Source: Diphasiastrum complanatum (taxonomy: Eukaryota; Streptophyta; Lycopodiopsida; Lycopodiales; Lycopodiaceae). Taken from it: a stretch of DNA of 64,000 nt. The notes below the pieces were generated by a model. That model searched no databases and was not told the origin of the DNA. It saw only the letters and a program-made list of their open reading frames with translations. Each line of letters opens with the position of its first letter. Positions within the stretch are counted from its first letter, which is position 1. The stretch covers positions 5,337,246 through 5,401,245 of the forward strand of contig CM055101.1 in the NCBI GenBank assembly GCA_029204225.1, given 5' to 3'. Shown here in pieces: positions 11,095-21,321 of this stretch. Both the position numbers and the translations under genes were made by a program.

Positions 11095-14000
11095 ATGGCT
11101 TCAGCTGCATTGGATATGTCACTGGATGAAATAATCAAGAGCAATGGAAAATTCAATGAGGAATCTAATGGCAAGGGAAGGGGTAAGGGCAGAGGGACAA
11201 TTCATAGGGGGGTGGGGGTTAGCAGAGGGTATGGTGGATCAAAACCCTCGGCAGGGCAGATTGTATGGCGGCCAACCAATAAGGCTGGTACTGCTACTTC
11301 TTCACCGGAGACAACACCGAAAGCAAGCAATCGGTCTCCTTCTCCAGAGACAACACCGAAAGCAAGCAATTGGTCTCCTTTGCCAGAGGCAGCGCCAAAG
11401 GCAAGCAATCCGTCTCCTTTGCCAGAGGCAATACCGAAAGCAAGCAATAAAACTCCTGCACTGCCTCCCTCACCAGGCAATGCCAGGAAATCTGTGTATC
11501 CCTTGGCTGAGCTTTTTGTAAAATCAATCAAAGTACCCTCGAATGGCCGAGAACAGCGGACTGTAGTGTCAAGTGTGAGATCTGTCACTCTTTGATACTT
11601 TGTCAAGTTTTTTGATCTATTTTGTTAGGATTGTATGTGGCTGTAAAGATTAATGGAAGGTCTGTGTATATATCCCATCCAGATCCTAAACAACCTTGAG
11701 ATGTATATTGAGCAAGATCTAGGGTTTATGGGCTGTACCATCATCAAATCGTTTCCTTTTCTCTTCTAGTTACACATGTCACCAATTATCAGATCATGGG
11801 TTCATGGGCTATTAATACAATTTTCAGATCAGTTTCTGATCTCATCTAGTGATGTCTATGTTTCTGCAAATTAATGATAATTTGAAACTTTGATGTATCG
11901 AAGACACAACCCATTTTCTGATATTGCCACTTGCAGTATATCTGAATTTTGTTTTGTGGAAAACGCCACCTATACACCCACCTCTCAATGTGTGAGATTT
12001 TAAGTTCAAATGAATCGTTGAGCTATTATGAGTAACACATGTCTTGGTGGTGTTTCTTGGCTACCTTGTGTAGCAGCCTGCTCGCCCTGTCAGAAATAGC
12101 ACACCACGGCAGTATGAAAAAATTGACGATGATGTGAGTGATCTGGGAACAGCAGCAGGCATTGAAACTGGTACAAGGCTTTATGTTTCAAATCTGGACT
12201 ACGGCATATCAAATGAAGACATCAAGGTTAGATCAAAATCATATCCAATCTGGTCATTCATTATGCTGCTATTATTGGTATGTTCTCCTTATGGTTATAC
12301 TTGGGAAACTATAACGTGCCCTTGGATTGTTGCTTAGTGTATGGGGTACTTAGTATGTCTTGATTTTTGAGTGCATGAAACTTTCGATTGACTATGGCTT
12401 TTCAGCGAGCCACAATTCTTATTGATAAATATGCTGCTTTGTTCTTATTGTAAGGCTACCTATGGATGGAGTACACTTCGATTTGGTTGAAGATTTAAAT
12501 ATGAATTCAGATAAAAGTTTTGGTTTTTTCAGGCTGCTTTGCAGGTGGACTACCTTATCTCAAAACTGCAATTTTTTTTAAGCTCTTGTAAAAAGTACCA
12601 TTGTTTCAGTCCATTTGTGCTTACAGGAGGGGTGATGACAACTGAGCATTGAGAGGAGCTTTGTTTTAGAAGTTAGTACCTGAACTGTAGACTGAAATTT
12701 AGGGCCTCAAGATAAGAACAGGTATTATATGAATTAGCAGTTATTGAAATTTAAAAGGTTTTGACATATCTAGACAGCCTCAATGCATATACAGGGAGGG
12801 AATTTTCCTTTGTGCTAGTGCACACAGAAGCATTTTCTACCTTTATGTATCTGAATTGGTTTGAAACAATGAGGAATTTAAAGTGTTCGTACAGAGTAAC
12901 GTCTGTATTGTTGAGCCGAACTGTAGATTGAGAATTAGGGCCTGGAGGCTATTCTCCTTTGTACTCGTGCACACAGAAAAGCATTTTCTACCTTCATGTT
13001 TTTGAATTGGTTTGAAAACAATGAGGAACTCAATTTTTCCTACAAAGTAGAATCTGTCGTTTTAACTCAGGAGACACGCACCTCTTGAAGCATCAATACT
13101 CATAGAAATTCCTTTAGTTCAGGATGTTCTATACACCTGATGGAAACTTCCTCAAATTTGTGTTGGCATTGATGGCAACCTTCTTTGGCTTCATTTATTC
13201 TTTTGCTCGATATTTGAATTTAGGCCATGGTATTGAGTACGCTACAACATTCAACAAAGAGAAATCATGCAGGATTGATTAAGTCGTTCACATGTATGGG
13301 GCATATATTGAGCCTTAAAGAGATCAAAAAATTTGCCCAAAATCACAGTTTTATTTTTATGTCATGGAAGTTACAAGCTGGAAGGTACCTAGATACTACA
13401 TATCTTTCTTGTCCCATGAGAACATGTTTTGAATATGCTAAACTATAAACCGTAAGCAGGAGCCTTTCCTAGGAAGCTGTCAAAAGTATAACCTCCACTT
13501 GACAATGTATGAACACTACAATAAAAACAATGAACCATTGGAATCAGGTGTCTGATTTAACCTTTTTTAAGTAGCCTTCAGCTAAGCTATTTATGAAGTT
13601 TCTGGGATGGTGAGAAATGGATTATCTGCACCTGCAGTGGTGTCCAGTGTAATTTTTGGAGCTCATAAGCCTGAAATTGATGATGGACCAAAATTATCTT
13701 GAAATATAAGCTTTATTATATTTAGGTGGCAGAGGATAATGAGCTAACTTTAATAGTTTTCTCTTGGAACAATGAGCTCAGAAGTAAGGTTCACTTGAGC
13801 AAATTCTTGCCACCTCAAGCTGCATACCTACGTTGTGTGGAAAGTAGGTCATGCCAGAAGCAGGTAGGTATTTCGGATCAATGGCAAATAAATCTAATGT
13901 AACCTCCTATTCCAGCTTACATGAGGGGTTCATAACTGCAAAAATGCAATTTCTGCTTGCTAACCTTTGGCATTTCGAAATCATATGACTGTTATAAGAT

Positions 14001-14714
14001 TTCAATAAGGATGTATTTTCTATGCAGGAACTTTTCTCTGAAGTTGGTGAACTCAAGCGTTGCTCTATCAATTATGATAGGATCGGGCGGTCAAAGGTGA
14101 GACATGTCAGCCCAATGGCCATGTCTTTGTGCTATTAGCTACATTTGGAGTTGAACGGTGGTATCTCAGCCTTCACCTTTTTTACCTGAAATTATGTCAT
14201 CTTGTAATAGGGGACAGCTGAGGTTGTATATACAAAAAAAGCAGATGCTATCGCTGCTATAAAAAGGTACAACAATGTACAACTTGATGGAAAGCCCATG
14301 AAGATAGAGGTCATTGGTGGAAGCCTTAGTGAAAATCGATCAGCACGATCTGGAGGTTCAAATTTGACATATAGAGGAGGGTTTGGAGTTCACATGTAAG
14401 TTGAGAGAGCTTCACATGTTGCTTGTGAAGATTTCAGTGTGGGCATGCAGAGTCTTACCAAAGCAGTGCATGGTTTGAACTCATTTCTGGACCGTGGTTA
14501 TCTATCCATGCAACTCGTGTTTCTGGTTTAGCATGCTAATCTTTTATAATCCATATTTTACAGAGCTCCAAGACGTGCTCCTGCTGGATTGGAAAATAAA
14601 CGGATTATCCGTGGACGTGGTGGAAGAGGCAGAGGTCGTGAAGGTTCTACATTGAAGAAAACTGCTGAAGATTTGGATGCTGATCTTGAAAATTATCATG
14701 CAGATACTATGTGA
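11095..14714 (+). CDS. ALY: ALY/REF mRNA export adaptor (THO complex subunit 4), five coding exons
   Basis: ALY/REF proteins bind the helicase UAP56 and spliced mRNA in the nucleus and hand mRNA to the export receptor. Coding exons: 11095-11574 (donor uncertain), 12074-12226, 14028-14096, 14211-14395 and 14564-14714; all junctions are GT-AG and in phase. The N-terminal UAP56-binding motif is LDMSLDEIIKSN, followed by an RG-rich stretch. A single RRM follows, with RNP2 LYVSNL and RNP1 GRSKGTAEVVY and the family stretch YNNVQLDGKPMKIEV. Then come an RGRGGRGRGR segment and the C-terminal helicase-binding motif AEDLDADLENYHADTM. With the donor AGT|GTGAGA at 11575 the protein has about 345 residues. 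A shorter exon 1 ending at 11262 (ATT|GTATGG) would give about 241, nearer the usual family length. An ATG start context of ACAATGG supports the start. Confidence 0.92.
11296..11451 (+). repeat. four 39-bp tandem repeats in ALY exon 1
   Basis: Four in-frame units of 13 codons occupy 11296-11334, 11335-11373, 11374-11412 and 11413-11451. The consensus is SPxPExxPKASNx; for example the second unit reads SPSPETTPKASNW. The unit length is a multiple of three, and third-position changes occur, which favours translation. If the short exon 1 is used, the repeats fall in the intron. Confidence 0.85.
12681..13055 (+). repeat. imperfect tandem duplication inside ALY intron 2
   Basis: Two copies start at about 12681 and 12918. 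Shared blocks, in order, are CTGTAGA.TGA, TAGGGCCT, CGTGCACACAGAA (CTAGTGCACACAGAA in copy 1), AGCATTTTCTACCTT, GAATTGGTTTGAAA and CAATGAGGAA. The copies differ by scattered substitutions and a short internal stretch. No coding content is seen; the intron runs 12227-14027. Confidence 0.75.
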
Positions 14715-14842
14715 TTTGGTTTGTCGAAGGTTGAGGGTTTTATGTCAAGCTTATTGGCCCTGAGGTTGTTGCCCATATTTGCAGATAGGCTTTTGTAAGC
14801 TCTTGTTTATACACAACTTCAGTTCAGAATACAGTCATACAC

Positions 14843-14848
14843 AATAAA
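14843..14848 (+). terminator. putative ALY poly(A) signal AATAAA
   Basis: A canonical AATAAA lies 129 bases after the stop codon, in a T-rich 3' region. It is the nearest perfect hexamer downstream. The cleavage site cannot be placed from sequence alone. Confidence 0.5.
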
Positions 14849-16299
14849 ACTTCCAGGAGATTATTATTGTCCATGTTACATGGCCTAAATTTTGTCTGTG
14901 AAGCTGAGAAAATTGATTTCATTGTACTTGCTTTGAATGCATATGAACAAGGTGTCTGTTTGCCTTTGCAACCTAAATTTTCCTCTGTGGTTGCTATCTT
15001 TTTGGCCTTGTTTTTGCAAATGCCTGGTTCAACAGACTGCATTTGTACCTCATATTAGGGAAATTTTGCAAGTTAACTAAATTGTGAATTTTGCTCTCGA
15101 TTTGATTTTTAATGACTATTTTGTATGCCAATGCAGAGATTCATATTTCTAGGTTCATGCCTTTTTATCTTGCTTCTTATTACTTGAAGCAAAACCATGA
15201 CAGATAATTTAAACAACATGAGGTATCTGCCATGTATTTTCATTTTTTGAAAAAAGAGAATAAGCTATTTACATTCATGAGCAATATCTTTTATATCTTT
15301 TATGCTAATACTTGTGCTGCGCATGAAGTCAAGAATCAGGTTGCATGATTTTGCACCAAATGATTCTTGGTGATCTCTTATTGTCTGTGCTAAAATTGCA
15401 AAAAGTGGAAGGTTTTTCAAAAGTGCCTCCCATTTTATGCTCAATTGCTTGGACACATCTTGTCAAATTCATCAACTTAGCGGAAATGTAAATTATGAAC
15501 TTTTGTTCAGCTAAGCAAGCTCATCTATTTTTGGGGGTATTTCGGCATGGATTAGAGAAACAATGAAGAGAATTTTGTGACTCTCAAATGTGCCTACAAA
15601 AAAGTAAGTTGATAGAAGACTAAATCGCCCTGCATGATGGTTATATTACCTCTAGTTAAAGAGCAAGATTTTTCAGTTCTTGCCAAATTGGACTTCAAAA
15701 AGTTCATTATTTAGGAGCAGGACCTGTCTACCCAAACCTTAGTTTCAAGATCTGTTTAGGATAGACCTCTCACTATGTTTAAAAGATTAAGCATAATTGC
15801 CATTCAGGGTAGGCAAATGATATGGAGCCCATGACATATACCATGACAATCTGCCTATGTGGCACTTGCAAATTGATCATTGTTCACATGATTTGCCTAC
15901 CAGTGAACTTGACCCTCTCCATATCACACATTATTCCCATAGTTAGATATGTCTCAAGATTTGAGCACTCTAACAATCATTGTTATCCTTTTGAAAATTG
16001 TGAGGAAAATAGGCTTTCTAGTTTGGTCAATGCCATTCCTCAGCATTTTATTGCACTGCATTGTCACGATTTTGTCTCAATCTACAATCCATTGGTCTAC
16101 CATTTTGCTACCCTTCACTTGTCAGCTAGAAACTATATGATTGTCCAAATTCGTGCTATTTCCATCATTCGTATATATTGTTTGCCTACTATACATAAAA
16201 TCACTTGTGACCACTTTTTTGTTTTTCCCAATGTGCCCTTTAACTTAGTGAACATACATTCTTTAAGGCCGAGAATGTCATTCCCACATTTGGACTGAT
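14849..16299. other. ALY 3' flank, no gene seen
   Basis: AT-rich unique-looking sequence. A 158-codon open frame at 15822-16298 has no recognisable motif and a composition expected by chance, so I do not call it. Confidence 0.45.
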
Positions 16300-16770
16300 C
16301 TCGGATTAATTATCTTGTACGAAGGTCGATAGGCATGCTCGACCTGCAAAATAATTATGATTTTGAGGAGTTGGAGCCTTCAAGGTATTAAAGTCATAGT
16401 TAATGGTTAATGGCCTGAAACTCAAGATGGTGGACTGTTATAAATTTAACACTGACTCATGGATGAGAAGTGGATGAGCCCAATTAGGTTGTTGATGTGT
16501 CAAGTGAGGTGTCACAATTTACTACTAGTGGCGGAGGTGCCTTGGAGGGTATAAGTATACCCATAGGTCTGCCACTAGTGTATGCTTGATTTTGGTGATT
16601 GTAGCTACGTGTTGCTAGTGTGAAACCTCTCTCCTGTTGAGCTTTGTGTGGTCCATAGCTTGGGGGCTAGATCTGTTTGATCTAGGCTAGGTTGGGTTGG
16701 GTTGTCCACCATCCGATTTCCTTTGGTTTCTTTGTATACCTAGAAATACAATGTTAAATTCTGGAAGTAG
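16300..16770 (+). repeat. dispersed repeat R, copy 2
   Basis: It is the inverted partner of 8310-8730, sharing the GGAGGGTATAAGTATACCCA block at about 16535 and the flanking stretch with GTCCATAGCTTGG. The two copies face each other across the ALY locus. Identity is clearly imperfect, so both insertions are old. Confidence 0.7.
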
Positions 16771-17427
16771 AAGCTGAAACCCCTAGTCCAATACATAGGA
16801 TTTCAATAATTTATTAGTTTCACTCTATATTTTGCAACTAGCCATGGTTGATAAGCCTAGAAAACAATGAATCAAAATCCACACAACACAAGACCTTATA
16901 GGGGGCTAAAATATTGTCAAATCAATACTTGAGATGATTCACACCACCTGACCCATCAACTCATGGCCTTAGCCAAAGGTTTGAGTGCATTGCCAATTCC
17001 TGAGCGGCTTATCACTAAGGAAAGATGTTGAATTATACAATGATGTCGGAATACCAAAGAGACCATAACTTGACTAACTCCAAAGGGAGTAAAACTTAGC
17101 AAGACCATTAAAGTTGGAAGACAAATAAAGGAGTTTGAGGAGGATGAAGTCTCAACCTAAACTCATCCAAACTCAATCCCTAGTGCAAGTGCATGACGTA
17201 GCTTAGCACATCACTGGTAGAAGTTGATAGTACACATGTCATGTAGTTGTGCGCTGCACTTTAACAAAACTCTAGCTTATAGGCAAACACTACCACCAAA
17301 CATGGCCTCAAAACACCGTAATGGACCCATGTAGTTTGTAATTAAGACTTTGATGGTAGGAATATTAGACTACTTTGAATAATTTCATCCATTCTTAAAC
17401 GACTAGCTCAAATATCTCAAGGCTCAT
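16771..17427. other. intergenic stretch, no gene seen
   Basis: No coding pattern and no similarity noticed to other parts of the window. It ends where an LTR begins. Confidence 0.45.
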
Positions 17428-17889
17428 AGTTACGAATGAAGCCACAATTGATCTAGTGCTAAGCTATGAAAGCATCACATAAGCAAGACTTAACCCTAGC
17501 TAAGCTATGAAAGCATCACATAAGCAAAGACTTAACCCTAGATAGCAGGAAAGAGAGAGATTAAGGAGACTAAAGAGAAAGATCAATATCATCAGATGAA
17601 TAACAAATGACACAGATTCCCTACTTATAGCCTAAAGGAAGCCCTAAAAATGAAGCTTCCAGTGGCAAGGGCGCCCAACTGGGAGGGATAATAGTGCGCC
17701 CTCCAAAAATGCCCCCACTCTCTAATAATATGTCCAAATAATGAATAATAAGGCCCAAGGCCAACCATGAAGTCTAAGCGTCAATAATGAATAATAAAGG
17801 GCCCAAGGCCTGCTTATGCATAAAGTAAAGTAAATGTAAAATGGACGTGGCGAATGTAATGAGTCGAGTTCATAACTCTCCCCGACACA
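17428..17889 (-). repeat. 3' LTR of the non-autonomous element
   Basis: On the minus strand it starts near TGTCGGGGAGAG (17887) and ends in CATTCGTAACT at 17428, exactly where similarity to the other LTR stops. It contains a direct duplication of about 41 bases (CTATGAAAGCATCACATAAG, near 17463 and 17504). The 5' LTR remnant carries the same duplication. Confidence 0.7.
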
Positions 17890-18057
17890 AAAAAAAAGAC
17901 CCAACTACCGAAAAGAAAACTGGATCAAACAGCAACAAGCCCTGGTGCATCAACAACTAGAGTAGCATTTGATGTAGAGGAATCAACAAGTGCAACAAGA
18001 GCACGATCCTGATCCGAAAGTGATGGTGTATGATAAAAGACATCAATAGGCTCTCAT

Positions 18058-20078
18058 GTGGCCTCTTCAACAGGACGACCATCCCACTGGATCAAAACTG
18101 AATTTGTCGGCAGCGTCGACTATGGTGAAGGCGAACCTGGTGAATGGCAGTTGGTAAGAAAGGGAACAACTCAGGATCAACATCGTGGTGATGAAGGGAA
18201 CATCTCGGGCGCGCCATCGGAAACCAAGCAATATGGAACAACCAAGAATGCCAAGGATCCAAAAGAAGGTCAAACAACAACCAGGAATGCCAAGGTATCC
18301 GTAATGCCCAAGCTAGTAGAGGATCAGCCCAAAAGATAGGGACATAATACCAAGGTATCCAAAAAGCCCGAGAAGGTAGAACTGCATCAGCAATGGAAAG
18401 CCAATAAGGAAACTGGAAAAGAGATGGACAATCATCACTAATAACCGCATCATACATGTAACCATCAACCATATGTGCAAGGTGCCCCAAGAAAAGATAG
18501 TAGCATCGGAAGACTAGCACCAAGGAGTTGGAACATAAGCAGGATGACAGGCACGTTGTAACATCATGGAAAAGCAAGCGATATGCCATGAAACATGGAG
18601 CATAAAGAGATCATTCCGACAAAGGATAGCTAAAATGGAGAAATATGCACCAGCATGGTCAAAAGCCCAAGGTATCTATAAGGCCCATGAATGAGAACTA
18701 GCAATGGCACATGATACCCTCAAGGCCCATATCACGAGAAGAGCAGCATGCCAAAAGCTCCCGAAGATCCAAGAAATCAATGCATCGTCTAAAAAGACTT
18801 GATGCATGAAAGCAATAGCAACAAATCTAGAAATAGTAGAGGCACCAATTGAATAACTATAACCGAAAAACTCATCCAGAAAGACCTCATATAGACATAC
18901 CAATCCATCATAGGATACACCAAAAACGGATGGAGAATCGGATGACCCATCGGAACTGGCCGCAAGTGTAATCCCAAAGTACACACCAGGCGCACAAGTG
19001 AGGAATAGAAGAAGTGCACTGGAACGAGGAACATGATCCACAACATCAGTAGCAAGCATCAAAGCAATATCCACGTGTAGCTGAGAATGAGTATCAAAGC
19101 ACATATGAGCAACACTGAAGTATATGGCGGCAACATCCCCAAAAACTATCCAAGAGAGGAGAAGGAACTCTTTCAAGGTATTCTGATGGTCTCGGAACAC
19201 CAAAACAAAGTGGCAACTCAACATCGGAGACCAAGCAATATGGAGCAACCCGAAATGACGGGAAACCTGAAGATCACCCGGATCAAGAGGTAAAAAGGAA
19301 TCAATCGCATGAAAAACGTCTAATGCATAAAAAGCCCAAAAGTGTATACCATCGGCATGGACTGCAGCAAACCTATATGTAGAAACACAAGAAGACTGAA
19401 GGATGCCTGTATACTCATCTAGAAAGATCCCAGCATTATAAACACCCTAGATAAGTAATAGTGACCATCTGGTTTCATTGATATTGAGGCCGTATACCTT
19501 GGTGGTATTTCTACTATTGCTTTTGCGCATACCTCAGATAGCCCTCCTGGTTCGGTGGCTGGTGCAGTATCTTCTCCATTGGTCTCTATATCTCCATCTC
19601 TTGAGTCTGTTATGGCTGATGTCTTCTTTTGCTTTATTCCATGGATTTCTGCTTGAGGTTTGTGATCTGCCTCATGATATTTCTACAATTTCTGACATGA
19701 TTCATGCGCCTTTGGCCCTTATCGTTACACATTTTCCATCCGAGGATATCCACTGAATATGATATCTGTGAATCAAGGCATATAGGCACAAGGCACGCAG
19801 CAACAACCTGTAAATCTAGAGCAGCATCAACCTAAGGAAGAGGACCCACGGATGGTGAAAGTGAAGCAGCAATTGATGTACTCTGAATGGAAAGAAGGGC
19901 TACATCGTGAGCCTTTGGCAGGCTATGCATAAACTGCTTCCCGGTAACCAACTGATAGTCACCCTAGTAATCAATACCAACAAGTGAATGATGCTGACCA
20001 GCATGAGTAAAGGAAAGTGTCTACTCAGAGAGATCCGCAGCAACAGTACCAAGTGAAGAGAACCATATAATCCAAGCC
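18058..20078 (-). other. internal non-coding or decayed region of the non-autonomous element
   Basis: Many short imperfect repeats such as CCAAGGTATCC and AGCCCAAG occur. Minus-strand frames of 165 and 190 codons (18092-18589 and 18676-19248) have odd, Trp/His/Phe-rich composition and no recognised domain. The piece 19440-19770 reads more naturally on the plus strand. I do not call a gene here. Confidence 0.4.
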
Positions 20079-20879
20079 CTAAAACATCTGAGAACTAGGA
20101 AAAGAATGGGAACGAGCAACCTCAACATTGAGAGGTTGGGAAGCAGGAGCAGGTGTAGTACGAATCCTGGTGGAAATGTAACTGCTAATAAATGAATGTG
20201 TATTGCATGTATCCACTAAAGAAATATACTCTCGCCCCGCATCTAGAATAATGTGATCCACAAATGGAACAACATACATTGGCATAATAACAGAAGCATC
20301 AATTGATAAATTCTGGCCTAAATATGCATCTGGAAGAACCGCATACTCATCTAGACGGGTATCATCAAAATAAGCTGATGAGTATACAATAGGACCATTA
20401 TTTAATGTAGAACAATATGCCATATTGAGATCTATTGGAGTAGCCAAATCATCTAAAAGAGCAACCGTAGACCCATGAATAATATTAAAATAAGGAGCAT
20501 AGGCGACAATATCTATAGCATGGCAGTCAGGAACATGAGTAGCATCAAAGTACTCAACAACAATATCAAAGCATGCAACATCAACAATAGTAGCAAGGCA
20601 TACTATATCAGTATCAAAGCATAGAACAATATCATAGGATGCAACAACATCGGTAGCACCATCGAAGCATGCAACGGCATCATCAATAGTATTATAGCAT
20701 GCTATATCAGTATCAAGGAAAATATCAGCCACAACTTGTATATGTGAATCAACATCAGTAGGAACCTGTATATGTGACTCTGACTCACTATGGGATACAA
20801 TGACGAGCTCAAGTAGATCAATCACTATCTCAAGTAAATCAAGCATGTGCATCGGTAGCAAATTGTGAATCAACCTCAT
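20079..20879 (-). pseudogene. Asp/Ile/Val-rich repetitive polypeptide, probable frameshifted extension of gag
   Basis: An open frame of 266 codons overlaps the end of the gag-like gene by 41 bases in another frame. Its middle consists of degenerate repeats of the type D-I-V-x-C-F-D and A-T-x-V-D-V, encoded by DNA repeats around AGCATGCAACATC at 20520-20740. Composition is strongly acidic and hydrophobic with few Lys. I recognise no domain. A single frameshift could have joined it to gag, giving a protein of about 420 residues. A separate small protein or a non-coding repeat array that happens to be open are alternatives. Confidence 0.4.
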
Positions 20880-21321
20880 GTGAAACGCTAGAAATGTGTG
20901 ACTCTATCTCTATTTGTCCTGCATAAGAAAATGGAACCTCGCATATGGAAGAATGCTCACGAGAGAAATCAGAAGGAGTAGAACTCTCAAGACCTATAAT
21001 ACCACTCGTAAGAGCGACGTGAGGAACAATTACATAATTATCATCTAAAAATATAAGAAGGTGAAGTACTAGTAGAAAGTCACGCCACTCAGAGATAGGC
21101 GGATGAGAATGGACATAGTCAAACCACTTCAACCTAGCAGAACCGTTTAAGAGAAAAATTGCATCAAATATCTTATTAGGACCTGGACAAGTTGGCCGAG
21201 AAGTATCAAAGTAATACTGAAGACGTGTGAGCCATTTGTCGAACATATGTTTAGATGGTATATCACTATTAAAAAGAAAAATATAATCTAAAGGGGATAG
21301 AGACCGAAAATTAGAAGTCAT
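20839..21321 (-). CDS. gag-like protein of the non-autonomous element
   Basis: The start is the ATG at 21321-21319 (MTSNFRSLSP). The open frame extends upstream but without features. Residues about 25-80 show a gag-like pattern: KWLTRLQYYFDTSRP, then a run with KIFDAIFLLNGSARLKWFDY, which recalls the alanine/leucine-W-F helix pattern of plant retrotransposon gag. No zinc knuckle is present. Gag would form the particle that packages the RNA. The frame of 160 codons is intact, then shifts into the Asp-rich frame. The family assignment is by pattern only. Confidence 0.5.
   Translation of the reverse strand: MTSNFRSLSPLDYIFLFNSDIPSKHMFDKWLTRLQYYFDTSRPTCPGPNKIFDAIFLLNGSARLKWFDYVHSHPPISEWRDFLLVLHLLIFLDDNYVIVPHVALTSGIIGLESSTPSDFSREHSSICEVPFSYAGQIEIESHISSVSHEVDSQFATDAHA

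Noticed and set aside
15822-16298. 158-codon open frame downstream of ALY
   Set aside because: No motif, no repeat-related conservation, and composition typical of AT-rich non-coding DNA.
18676-19248. 190-codon minus-strand frame as a membrane protein
   Set aside because: Hydrophobic composition comes from translating repetitive non-coding DNA; no start context or conserved domain.
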